A DNA stretch of 63,780 nt, from positions 1 to 63,780 of the forward strand of contig PMOK01000133.1 of NCBI GenBank assembly GCA_003162425.1. The letters are read 5' to 3'. The notes beneath the pieces were generated by a model that had not been told where the DNA came from, made no database searches, and worked only from the letters and a program-made list of their open reading frames with translations. Positions 26,342 to 34,736 of this stretch are shown here, piece by piece. Positions within the stretch are counted from its first letter, which is position 1. The number at the start of each line of letters is the position of its first letter. The DNA is from Bryobacterales bacterium (GTDB taxonomy: Bacteria; Acidobacteriota; Terriglobia; Bryobacterales; Bryobacteraceae). The position numbers and the translations under genes are program-made.

Positions 26342-29191
26342 CTACGGCACTGTCCAGGCGCCGTGCAGCGACCAACCGCTATCCACCGTGGCATTCTGCA
26401 CTTCCATATAGATGTTCTTCGCCCCTGCGAACCCGGCCTCGAAGCTCACCGCCAGATTCAGTGTCAGCGTGGTGCCCGATGCCGACATCGAGGATGTTCC
26501 GGCATTCACCGAACATTGGCTGTTTGCCAGCGTCCCCGCGCTTCCTATCGTCACCGGTCCCTGCCACGTTCCCGTATCGCTCGCCAGGTACAGCGCATTC
26601 GCTCCCCGCCCGTAATAGAAATAGCAAGCCCCCGTCGCTGACAGTGTGGCGCCGATATCCATCTGCGTGGATACGATGTCAGTGGCTCCATTTCCGTCCG
26701 AGAATACAAATACAAAGGTGTCGCTTAACCCGCTTCCCGTGTTCGGCGTCACTGAAACCGGCTCAGGCGGTGAGGCGGACTCTCCGCTGTTCGAAACCGT
26801 CCAGGTCCCATGCGCCGACCAGCCGCTATTCTGCGTTACATTCTGGACTTCCATGTACACATTCTTTGCGCCTGTAAACCCTGCCGTGAAAGTCAGCGCC
26901 AGGCTCAACGTCAGCGTGTTTCCCGACGCTAACACCGACGACGCTCCCGCATTCACCGTGCACTGGCTGTTCTGCAGCGTTCCCGAGTTTCCGATCGTCA
27001 GCGGTCCCTGCCAGGCTCCCGCATCAGTGGCCAGGTAGAGTGCATTCTTTCCCCGCGCGTAGTAGAAGTAGCATGCGCCGGTCGCTGAAAGCGTGGCGCC
27101 GATATCCATCTGCGTGGAAGAAATGTCGGTGGCTCCATTGGGATCGGTGAAAGCAAACACGAACGTACCGGACGATCCGCTGCCTGTGTTTGGAGCTACA
27201 GACAACGGCGCGGGCGGTCCACCACTGCTCGCGCCGGTGATGGTCAGCGATGCAGTTGCGTTGTGATTCAGAGATCCGCTCGTGCCAGTAACGGTAATAG
27301 TAAAGCCGCCCTGTGAAGCACCACTAGTGGTCATGATGGTCAGCGTGGTAGAACCCGAGCCGGTCACCGTAGTTGGATTGAAACTTCCCGTCACTCCGGA
27401 AGGCAATCCCGACGTCCCGAAACTCACCGTTCCGCTGAATCCGTTGACACCCGTGACGGTGACCGTGTATTGTGCGCTGCCGCCCGCGGCGATGCTGCCA
27501 GGACCCGCCGTCATGCCCAGAGAAAAGTCAGGCGACAGGCTTCCGCCGCTCGTTACCGTCCAGGTGCCATGTGCCGACCAACCGCTATTCTGGGTTGCAT
27601 TCTGCACTTCCATATAGACATTCTTTGCACCCGCGAACCCCGCCGTGAAAGTCAACGCCAGGCTCAACGTCAGCGTGTTTCCCGACACCGAAACCGACGA
27701 TGCTCCCACGTTCACCAAGCACTGGCTGTTGTGCAACGTACCCGAGTTTCCTATCGTCAGCGGCCCCTGCCAGGCGCCCGCATCGGTGGCCAGGTAAAGT
27801 GCATTCGCTCTCCGTGCATAGTAGAAGTAGCAGGCGCCGGAGGCTGCCAAAGTGGGGTTGATATCGATCTGCGCTGAGGCAATATCAGAGGCTCCGTTGG
27901 GGTCGGAAAACGCGAACGCGAACGTTCCCGACGATCCGCTGCCTGTCTTCGGCGTTACCGACACAGGCGATGGAATCACCGCCGTGATAGTAACCGAGGC
28001 GCTGCCCACTGCGGAAGAAACCGCCTGGCTGGTGGCGTGCACGGCGACAGTGCCGGGCGAGGGGACTATCGCAGGCGCCGTATAGAGGCCGCTGATGGAG
28101 TCGATGAAGCCCACCGCGCTATTGCCTCCGACTACGCCGTTCACATCCCAGGTGACAGCCTGGCTGCTGTTGCCCGTGACCGCAGCACTAAACTGCTGGT
28201 GCGCGTTGACCTGCACATTGGCGCTGGGTGGAGTGACACTCACCGACACCGAGTTCTGCAGCGCCTGACCGCTGTTTGGATCAACCATAAGCGGCGACAC
28301 GTCGACGGCTTCGAAGTTGGAACCGGCGATGTTGTTCAGAACGTGCAGGTCGTCATTGCTCCAGCGCGAATCCGGCGCGCCTGAGATATACCAGGATGAC
28401 CCGTTATCGGCCAGCATCATGCCGTAGAGTTTGAGTGCCGTCAAGATGACCTGATTGGTGGCTGAAAAACCGGAGATATCGAAACTCGCCTTCAGCCGGA
28501 AGCGTGCGCCCATGGGAGGATAATTCGCGCTGGTGAGCGATGAGGCCTCATGCCGCGCCGGCCATACATAGGTATCCTGCGTTTGGGGAACCGTAAAACG
28601 GATGGCGTGCCGGATCTGGCCGGCTACGATTTCGTCGTAACGGACCAGGCCCGGGAATATGGGCAAACCAGCGGCATCGGCCGATGTCCACGAGGCCGGC
28701 CGCAGAGCGTCCGACAGCAAGTTAAAGATGGCCCCAGAACCGCCCTGCCAGCTCGCTGTTTGCGGATAGGCAGCATAGATTTCGTAAAGGATGCAGTTGT
28801 CGGTATCGACCGAGATGACGTGGCGATCTCCCGTGCTGGAACTACCGCCTTCGATGGGCGCGCTGAGGGGGATGGCGTACGGGCCAGGATCGCTTTCACT
28901 TTGATAAGTAAAAGTGGCCGGATATTTGGTTTGCGTTCCTGGAACCGTTACATAAGGGATACCGATAGGCTCGCCATTATACAGCCCGGAACCAAAATCC
29001 GGATGCAGATGCGCAGAAGTGCCGATCGTATTTACCCAGGTGCTCGAATTCGGGCTCACCGGCAACTGATCGATGCGCGTGTTCCAAATATTGTTAGCTG
29101 GAAAAACCGAACAGTTGCCAACCCTGGGCGGCTGAGCGGCGGCGACGCCGGCCAGCGCAGCGAGGACAGCGAAACGAGTAAGATTCCTCAC
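26342..29191 (-). CDS. exported mosaic protein 4: unique head plus three A and one B modules
   Basis: A 949-residue exported protein starting at a GTG with a good GGAGG 12 bases upstream and a signal peptide (FAVLAALAGVAAAQ). Residues about 20-320 form a head I do not recognise (NCSVFPANNIWNTRID, HVISVDTDNCILYEIYAAYP, YPPMGARFRLKASFDISGF). A Big_2-like Ig domain follows (VSVTPPSANVQVNAHQQFSA, about 325-410). The tail is A-B-A-A ending HGAWTVP. This tail is nearly identical in DNA to that of mosaic protein 3, indicating duplication or conversion. It is the first of the four mosaics and lies about 120 bp after the glycosyltransferase pair. Confidence 0.87.
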   Translation of the reverse strand: MRNLTRFAVLAALAGVAAAQPPRVGNCSVFPANNIWNTRIDQLPVSPNSSTWVNTIGTSAHLHPDFGSGLYNGEPIGIPYVTVPGTQTKYPATFTYQSESDPGPYAIPLSAPIEGGSSSTGDRHVISVDTDNCILYEIYAAYPQTASWQGGSGAIFNLLSDALRPASWTSADAAGLPIFPGLVRYDEIVAGQIRHAIRFTVPQTQDTYVWPARHEASSLTSANYPPMGARFRLKASFDISGFSATNQVILTALKLYGMMLADNGSSWYISGAPDSRWSNDDLHVLNNIAGSNFEAVDVSPLMVDPNSGQALQNSVSVSVTPPSANVQVNAHQQFSAAVTGNSSQAVTWDVNGVVGGNSAVGFIDSISGLYTAPAIVPSPGTVAVHATSQAVSSAVGSASVTITAVIPSPVSVTPKTGSGSSGTFAFAFSDPNGASDIASAQIDINPTLAASGACYFYYARRANALYLATDAGAWQGPLTIGNSGTLHNSQCLVNVGASSVSVSGNTLTLSLALTFTAGFAGAKNVYMEVQNATQNSGWSAHGTWTVTSGGSLSPDFSLGMTAGPGSIAAGGSAQYTVTVTGVNGFSGTVSFGTSGLPSGVTGSFNPTTVTGSGSTTLTIMTTSGASQGGFTITVTGTSGSLNHNATASLTITGASSGGPPAPLSVAPNTGSGSSGTFVFAFTDPNGATDISSTQMDIGATLSATGACYFYYARGKNALYLATDAGAWQGPLTIGNSGTLQNSQCTVNAGASSVLASGNTLTLSLALTFTAGFTGAKNVYMEVQNVTQNSGWSAHGTWTVSNSGESASPPEPVSVTPNTGSGLSDTFVFVFSDGNGATDIVSTQMDIGATLSATGACYFYYGRGANALYLASDTGTWQGPVTIGSAGTLANSQCSVNAGTSSMSASGTTLTLNLAVSFEAGFAGAKNIYMEVQNATVDSGWSLHGAWTVP

Positions 29192-29309
29192 GGCTCGGAT
29201 CCTCCAAAGCTCAGAATAGATCCGCGAAGACCGGCGGACAATTAGGTAATAGCCTGAGGGCTCTCCTTAAATGATAAGGGACGCGTCGAGCGTCTGCCTC
29301 AGTCTAAAC

Positions 29310-31112
29310 TTACGGGCGCACAGAGGAATTGCCGGACCCAACTGTCGTCTCCGGAAGATCCACATCGGCAAGCCCCCAATTTTGTTGGGTGAAAATCACC
29401 GGAGCGTTGAACCGCCGCATCTGGTCGATCCATTTGACGACGTCGTCATTTTGGATTCGGCCGACACCCTTCGATTTTATGCGCTCGTTGAGCTCCTGCT
29501 CTCCTTCCGGCGTCCAACCGGCGCCGGACCGGTGTTCGATGTGGAATATGCGCAGCGGTTCGCGCAGGATGACTTCACGCACGCCGGCATGATGAGCGGC
29601 ATAACAGAACAGAGAATCAATGTGCATGGGCCAAATCGGGAATTCGCCGTAGCCTCTCAAATCGAGCCAGTCCTGGCGGGACAATAGCGTGAAATCGCCG
29701 CACCCATTGGTGTGCAAGTGCGCCGGGTTGCGCATTAGCGCTGCCGCCGGGCTGGGCGCTTCAAACGCGCTGCCCCAGTCCGTTCCCGGTTGAGCGCTCA
29801 ACAACTCCAGGCTCCAGGCTGGATCAACAAAGTCCTTGCTTCCTGAACCCGGACCGCCATCGCCCCCCGAGAGCTTGAACCCCACATCAATTGTTAGGAG
29901 GCACTGGCGGCCATGTACCGGATGCAATTGATCCGTGGACACCTGAAAGAGCGTGTTCCCCGCCAGATCGCTTAGATTCGCTTTCAGGTTCGTCAGAGTC
30001 GATCCGGGCCCGGGATTCAGCTCCAGCTGGATGCGCCGGGCATCCCTGGAACGCACTCGAATGCTGGCATCCTGCGCTGAGGATGCGCGAGCAGAGCCTG
30101 GTGGAAATTCCTGGGTCTCCCAACTTAATCCGAAAAGACGCAAGTTGAGAGTGCGTAGATCACGCTCCAGCGGAACACTAGAACTTTGAATCCGAAAACG
30201 GAGCGCCGCCTCGGAAATCTCATCCGGGATATGTAAGCGCAGTTGGCATCGGCCTTTCAAACTAGCTGAGGCCAGGACGAAGTGTGCGGGATCGATAATT
30301 TGAACGTCCACGGGCGCGCCGCCCGAGCTGGGTCCGGTTTCGGCATCCATCAGCAATGCGGAGGCCCCGGCTGGCCTCTGGAAAATGATTTCCGCCTCAT
30401 CCGCGAGCCAGCGGAACAGCGTGTTACCGTCGGAATCCACCGGATAGCAGCCCGCTCCGAGACGGATACCCGCATCCGGGGGAACAATGTCTTTTGCCTC
30501 GAGCGCCGGTAGACCATCTGACGCCAGCTCGAACCCTCCCTCAGAGGTGAAAACTCGAAGGATATGGTTTTCGCAATAGGCCGTCAGTTGTTGCGCCGAG
30601 GCAGCGTTCGGAATTTCGCTTGCCACGTCATGCCGGTCGATGCGGTAAAGGGTACGCCGCTCCAGCCGGCGTTCCGCCAGGAATCGCATGAGTTCCGGTG
30701 AGAAAATGATATCCAGATTCGTGGCGAGCACAAATTCACCGCGAGCACGGCGAACACCGGTGTTCTTGGCGATCATCTGATGCAGCGGAATTGCATCCGC
30801 GTTCTTGAATCGCCCGTGAACTTCAGGCGGAACTTCTATAAATCGAACCACGCACGGGTGCGTATCCGCGGGCCAACGCAGCACGTCGATCAGCTTCGGC
30901 CGATTGGGCGGTGGATTCCATTCCACGATGATAATCTCGGAGGGCAAGCCAAATCGTTTCGCTTGTCCCAGCCAGGCATTCAAAAAAGCCTGCATGCGCG
31001 TCAGCATGTTGCCGCCATGATTGTCATTCCGGGCGGCCACAACCAGCGAAATATAAGGCAGGTCCTGCGGAAGCGATGACATCGGCCCGTCTGGGTCAAA
31101 CTCGAGAGGCAT
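29310..31112 (-). CDS. glycosyltransferase-like protein, GT-A fold split by a beta-rich insert (paralogue 2)
   Basis: About 600 residues from the ATG at 31112; the ATG at 31082 is also possible. The N-terminal half looks like a GT-A donor domain (ISLVVAARNDNHGGNML, EIIIVEWNPPPNRPKLIDVL, VRRARGEFVLATNLDIIF). The C-terminal part (NGCGDFTLLSRQDWLDLRGY, HIDSLFCYAAHHAGVREV, RIFHIEH, GWTPEGE) completes the fold. Between them lie roughly 300 residues of beta-rich sequence with repeated DAETGPSSG and RTLNLRLFGLSW-type motifs. It overlaps its larger paralogue by 17 bp. Probably builds the exported glycan of this locus; donor and acceptor unknown. Confidence 0.75.
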   Translation of the reverse strand: MPLEFDPDGPMSSLPQDLPYISLVVAARNDNHGGNMLTRMQAFLNAWLGQAKRFGLPSEIIIVEWNPPPNRPKLIDVLRWPADTHPCVVRFIEVPPEVHGRFKNADAIPLHQMIAKNTGVRRARGEFVLATNLDIIFSPELMRFLAERRLERRTLYRIDRHDVASEIPNAASAQQLTAYCENHILRVFTSEGGFELASDGLPALEAKDIVPPDAGIRLGAGCYPVDSDGNTLFRWLADEAEIIFQRPAGASALLMDAETGPSSGGAPVDVQIIDPAHFVLASASLKGRCQLRLHIPDEISEAALRFRIQSSSVPLERDLRTLNLRLFGLSWETQEFPPGSARASSAQDASIRVRSRDARRIQLELNPGPGSTLTNLKANLSDLAGNTLFQVSTDQLHPVHGRQCLLTIDVGFKLSGGDGGPGSGSKDFVDPAWSLELLSAQPGTDWGSAFEAPSPAAALMRNPAHLHTNGCGDFTLLSRQDWLDLRGYGEFPIWPMHIDSLFCYAAHHAGVREVILREPLRIFHIEHRSGAGWTPEGEQELNERIKSKGVGRIQNDDVVKWIDQMRRFNAPVIFTQQNWGLADVDLPETTVGSGNSSVRP

Positions 31113-33198
31113 ATAACGCCGTGCTGGGAGAAATTTCGGACAACGCCGTTCCGGCCAGACCCCAGTCCTCCAGATTAAAGATGACCGTTGTGCCAAGACG
31201 CCGCATCTGCGCGATCGACCATACCACTTCTTCGTAAGACACGCACTGTATGCGCCTTTGGGCCAGGCGTTCGTACAATTGACCCTTGCCTTCCGGAGTC
31301 CAGCCCGATCCGATGCCGTGCTCGATGTGGTAGATGCGCATCGGTTCGTCCAGAACTTTCTCGCGCACTCCAGCGTGATGGGCCGCGCAACAGAGCAGGG
31401 AATCCAGGTGCATGGAAAACAGGTCCAATTCGGCGTACCCGCGCAAGTCGTCCCAATGTTCCCGGGCCATGAGAGTAAAATCGCCGCAAGCGCTCAGGTG
31501 GAGAAAGGCCGGCCGGCCCATATCCTCGATTTGTGCCCGCCACTTCTCCAAGCTCGACTCCCAATTCACTTCAGGGGCTCGGGATGCAATGGTCGCAGCC
31601 ATCCAGAACCGTGCCACCCTGGGTTCAATTGTAGCCGTGGCCCTGGCCGTTCGCACGCCTCCTCCGCACGCATACACCCGGAAGCTCAGTGCGCGTTGGT
31701 CGGAGCTGGTACGCGTTGTTCCACCTTCCGCCGAGAGAACCAGGGTGGCTAGCGTTCCGCACGGTATAGGTAGCGCGACATCCAAATAGGTCACCCCGCT
31801 GACCGGCGCGCGCGCGATCAACTGGCCACTGGAATCCCGAATCAGCAACGTAAACGGCTGAAATCCTAAGCCCGGTCCGGGCTCTACTACCAGGGCCACG
31901 CTCCGCATTTGCTCCGTGATCCGCACCGCCAGTTGCCCTTGCTCGGACACCCAGCGGAACCATTCGGCACCAGCCCGTTCCAACTCGTACCACCCCTGTC
32001 CCACGCGATACTCCATGCCGGCTTCAAATATGTCGTCGCCGCGTTTTCTCATCAGGTCAACCGTGCGCCGCAGAAGGCCGGGGCCTTTGACTAACAGGGA
32101 GGCGATCCCGTGCGATGCTCGCCAGGCAGCCAGCATACGCATGAGCGTTGGACGAGCCTCCTGGAACACCGCAAAAGCGGAACGCTCCACCGCCGCATGG
32201 GTCTGAGACTCCGCCCAGTCGCAGCGGAAAAATCTGAAATTGAGAATGCGTGGATCATCCACTACCGGCAGTCCCCCGGCGGGCGCTCTAAGCCGAAACG
32301 ATTGAGTCCCCTGCGGCAACAACAGTTCGAGGCTGGTTCGCCCTTTCACAATCCACTCCGCTACGAGCGAACCGGACTTATCCAGCACCTGCAAAACCGG
32401 CATAGCCGAGCCAACACCTGGGCCTGCCTCTGCCTCCAAAACGACTACCCCGCCCCCCTGCGGTGGGTTCGCTAGCAGGATCTCCGCTTCGTCGGCGATC
32501 CAGCGAAATGGCTCCTGGGGCTCCCACCGCTCCACCGGAAACCAACCACTCCCAAAATGAATGCCGGAACCCGGCGCGGTAATATCCTCGACTTCGTTCT
32601 GGCGGAACCCGTCCCTGGTAACCGGATAAATACCCTCGCGCGCGCATAGCCGAATCACGTGCTGTTGGCAATAGGCCAATTGCTCGTCGAGCGGATCATT
32701 CACCGGAACGTCGCTCATCACATCGGTCCGATCGATCCGGTACATGTGGCCCTTCTCCAGGCGGCGCTCGGCCAGGAACATCATCAGTTCGTCGGAGAAT
32801 ACGATATCGATGTTGGTCGCGAGGATGAACTCGCCCCGCGCGCGCCGGATCCCGACGTTTTTCGCAATCATCTGGTAGAGAGCAAGCGCGGTGGAATGAT
32901 AATACCTGGCGTGTACCTCAGGCGGAACTTCAATAACGCGTACTTTACATGGCCCGGTGTCGGAGGGCCAACGCAACGCCGTGACCAACCGCTCCCTATC
33001 CGGAGGAGGATTCCACTCCACCAGGATCAGCTCCGAGGGCAACTGGTGGCGCTTAGCTTGGTTGATCCAGGCATCGACGAAAACCTGCATCCGGCGCAGC
33101 AGGCTGCCACCGTGGTCGTCGTTTCGAGCTGTAACAACCACGGACAGGTAAGGCGCTTCGACGTTCCGAGTACTCACATTCTCGTGAGCAAGCTGCAT
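31096..33198 (-). CDS. glycosyltransferase-like protein, GT-A fold split by a beta-rich insert (paralogue 1)
   Basis: A 700-residue paralogue of the next gene. N-terminal half: LSVVVTARNDDHGGSLLRRM, ELILVEWNPPPDRERLVTAL, IRRARGEFILATNIDIVF. C-terminal part: SACGDFTLMAREHWDDLRGY, HLDSLLCCAAHHAGVREKVL, RIYHIEHGIGSGWTPEG. The insert holds two similar beta units, each starting with an E-x-GPG-G motif (EAEAGPGVGS, VEPGPGLGFQ) and ending near PRILNFRFFRCDW or RALSFRVYACGG, plus extra sequence between. Such units may bind carbohydrate, though I do not recognise a named domain. Its stop overlaps the paralogue's start; FkbM lies 24 bp upstream. Confidence 0.75.
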   Translation of the reverse strand: MQLAHENVSTRNVEAPYLSVVVTARNDDHGGSLLRRMQVFVDAWINQAKRHQLPSELILVEWNPPPDRERLVTALRWPSDTGPCKVRVIEVPPEVHARYYHSTALALYQMIAKNVGIRRARGEFILATNIDIVFSDELMMFLAERRLEKGHMYRIDRTDVMSDVPVNDPLDEQLAYCQQHVIRLCAREGIYPVTRDGFRQNEVEDITAPGSGIHFGSGWFPVERWEPQEPFRWIADEAEILLANPPQGGGVVVLEAEAGPGVGSAMPVLQVLDKSGSLVAEWIVKGRTSLELLLPQGTQSFRLRAPAGGLPVVDDPRILNFRFFRCDWAESQTHAAVERSAFAVFQEARPTLMRMLAAWRASHGIASLLVKGPGLLRRTVDLMRKRGDDIFEAGMEYRVGQGWYELERAGAEWFRWVSEQGQLAVRITEQMRSVALVVEPGPGLGFQPFTLLIRDSSGQLIARAPVSGVTYLDVALPIPCGTLATLVLSAEGGTTRTSSDQRALSFRVYACGGGVRTARATATIEPRVARFWMAATIASRAPEVNWESSLEKWRAQIEDMGRPAFLHLSACGDFTLMAREHWDDLRGYAELDLFSMHLDSLLCCAAHHAGVREKVLDEPMRIYHIEHGIGSGWTPEGKGQLYERLAQRRIQCVSYEEVVWSIAQMRRLGTTVIFNLEDWGLAGTALSEISPSTALYASRV

Positions 33199-33222
33199 TG
33201 AATCATAGAATAGCCGTTTCAG

Positions 33223-34629
33223 CTAAGCCTTTCCATCCGTGTTGGCTCCGGCAGTTGGCCACGGCCGGTACGCCGCGTCTGGCAGAGACATTCCCGCGGG
33301 TACCGCGATCATGTTGTCGCTATAAGCTCCGGTACTCGCCCGCGCGGGCAGGCCTGAGTATGGATCAAACAGGTACAGAATATAATCCTGACGCCGCAGA
33401 AAATCGAGCAGCTCTTCCCGGCTGGCGCCTTGCTGGAGCAGAGTGTTATCGGAGGCTTCAAAAAGCACCAGGGGACGATATCGGCTAAGCGTTGCGGTGG
33501 CGCCTTGAAGCACCCTCAATTCAGCGCCCTCGACGTCTATCTTGATCACGTCCAGCCGCGACAGCGCGTTCTCGGTTAACACATCATCTAACCGGTTCAT
33601 TTGGACGACCTCCTTTCCGCCTACCTCAATCTGGTGGACGAATTCGCCTAAGGTGTTGAGTCCTTCATGGCCGTACCCGGCCACGTTCATCTGGGCCTGA
33701 CCGGACTGGTCAGCCAACGCCAGAGGAAAGATGCGCGCGTTCAAGTTATTCAGGTCCAGGTTGCACCGCAGCCTGGATACTTCCCGCTGGCTCGGCTCAA
33801 ATGCCCACACGGTTCCATCGCTTCCCAAACGTTTCGCGGCGAAGACAGTGTATACGCCCTCATTGGCGCCCACATCGAGAACGGTCATGCCTGGCTGAAG
33901 GATGCGGTCGAGAAAGGCGAATTCATTGGGGTCGATGCAGCCGGCGATATAAATCTGCCGGCTCAGATCATTACCCAGGTAGAGGTTCAGCCGGGTTCCG
34001 TAATGCCAGCGCGCCACAATTGCCGCTTCACGGCGGCGATCGCTAAAGTATTGCCACAACCTCTGGCGAAGCAGGAAGGACAGATCGGGGTTCCCCCAGT
34101 CTGCATCGAAGTACCATTTTGGATAAGCCACTAGGGGCCGCAAAATGGCCAACGATTCAGCAAGCGCTATTACTTCCTCTTCCGGCTTGGTTTCCAGGTG
34201 GCCGGAGTCAATGGGGCATTGATGCAAAGGTTTCCGCGTTACGATTTCGACTGCGGCGGCAATGGTCTCGATTCTACCGGCCACATCCTTCATCAGGAAT
34301 GCCATCCGGGAGTCAAGCTCGTTCAGCTCCCGGCCCAAGTCAGCCAGGCGCAGGTGGAGATTCTTGTCTGAATCAGTCAGACGCAGGTCTGATTCGGTCA
34401 AGCGCGCTACCGTCTCTTCTCGTGTGTGGGCGATCTGTTGCTCCAGGCGCGCGGTTGTGGTCTGCGCCCGGTCGAGGTCCTGCTGGTGTTGTTCTGCTTG
34501 TTGCGCTCGAGTATCCATGAATTGCCGCTCGATGGCGCGGGATTGAAGCCAAGCCCTGCGGGCATAGATGACGCCGCCTAAGGCAACGGCTAAAAGCACG
34601 AGACCGAGGGCGATCAAACCAGGATTCAT
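33223..34629 (-). CDS. membrane-anchored FkbM-family methyltransferase with coiled coil
   Basis: A 468-residue protein with one N-terminal TM helix (LIALGLVLLAVALGGVIYA), a long charged coiled coil (about 30-130, rich in Q, E, R, L) and a C-terminal FkbM-type SAM-dependent methyltransferase. SAM-site motifs are MTVLDVGANEGVYTVFAAKR and VWAFEPSQREVSRLRCNL; the later acidic pair is LDVIKIDVEGAELRVLQG. FkbM enzymes methylate hydroxyl groups on sugars or polyketides. It leads the glycosyltransferase pair in the same direction, so O-methylation of the exported glycan is likely. The coiled coil may tether it to a membrane assembly. Confidence 0.88.
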   Translation of the reverse strand: MNPGLIALGLVLLAVALGGVIYARRAWLQSRAIERQFMDTRAQQAEQHQQDLDRAQTTTARLEQQIAHTREETVARLTESDLRLTDSDKNLHLRLADLGRELNELDSRMAFLMKDVAGRIETIAAAVEIVTRKPLHQCPIDSGHLETKPEEEVIALAESLAILRPLVAYPKWYFDADWGNPDLSFLLRQRLWQYFSDRRREAAIVARWHYGTRLNLYLGNDLSRQIYIAGCIDPNEFAFLDRILQPGMTVLDVGANEGVYTVFAAKRLGSDGTVWAFEPSQREVSRLRCNLDLNNLNARIFPLALADQSGQAQMNVAGYGHEGLNTLGEFVHQIEVGGKEVVQMNRLDDVLTENALSRLDVIKIDVEGAELRVLQGATATLSRYRPLVLFEASDNTLLQQGASREELLDFLRRQDYILYLFDPYSGLPARASTGAYSDNMIAVPAGMSLPDAAYRPWPTAGANTDGKA

Positions 34630-34736
34630 CCGGATACCAACTGTACATTGTCGCAGTCCGGGCTCAGCGTCGCTCGCAGGCCGGCTGGGCGGGTTCGGCG
34701 CGCGGTGAGCGAACAGCGGTAAAATAAGCGCTTATC

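Noticed and set aside
13233-29191. CRISPR array or satellite DNA, because of the dense direct repeats
   Set aside because: The repeats are about 300-420 bp, diverged, in frame, and translate to exported modules; there are no short spacers.
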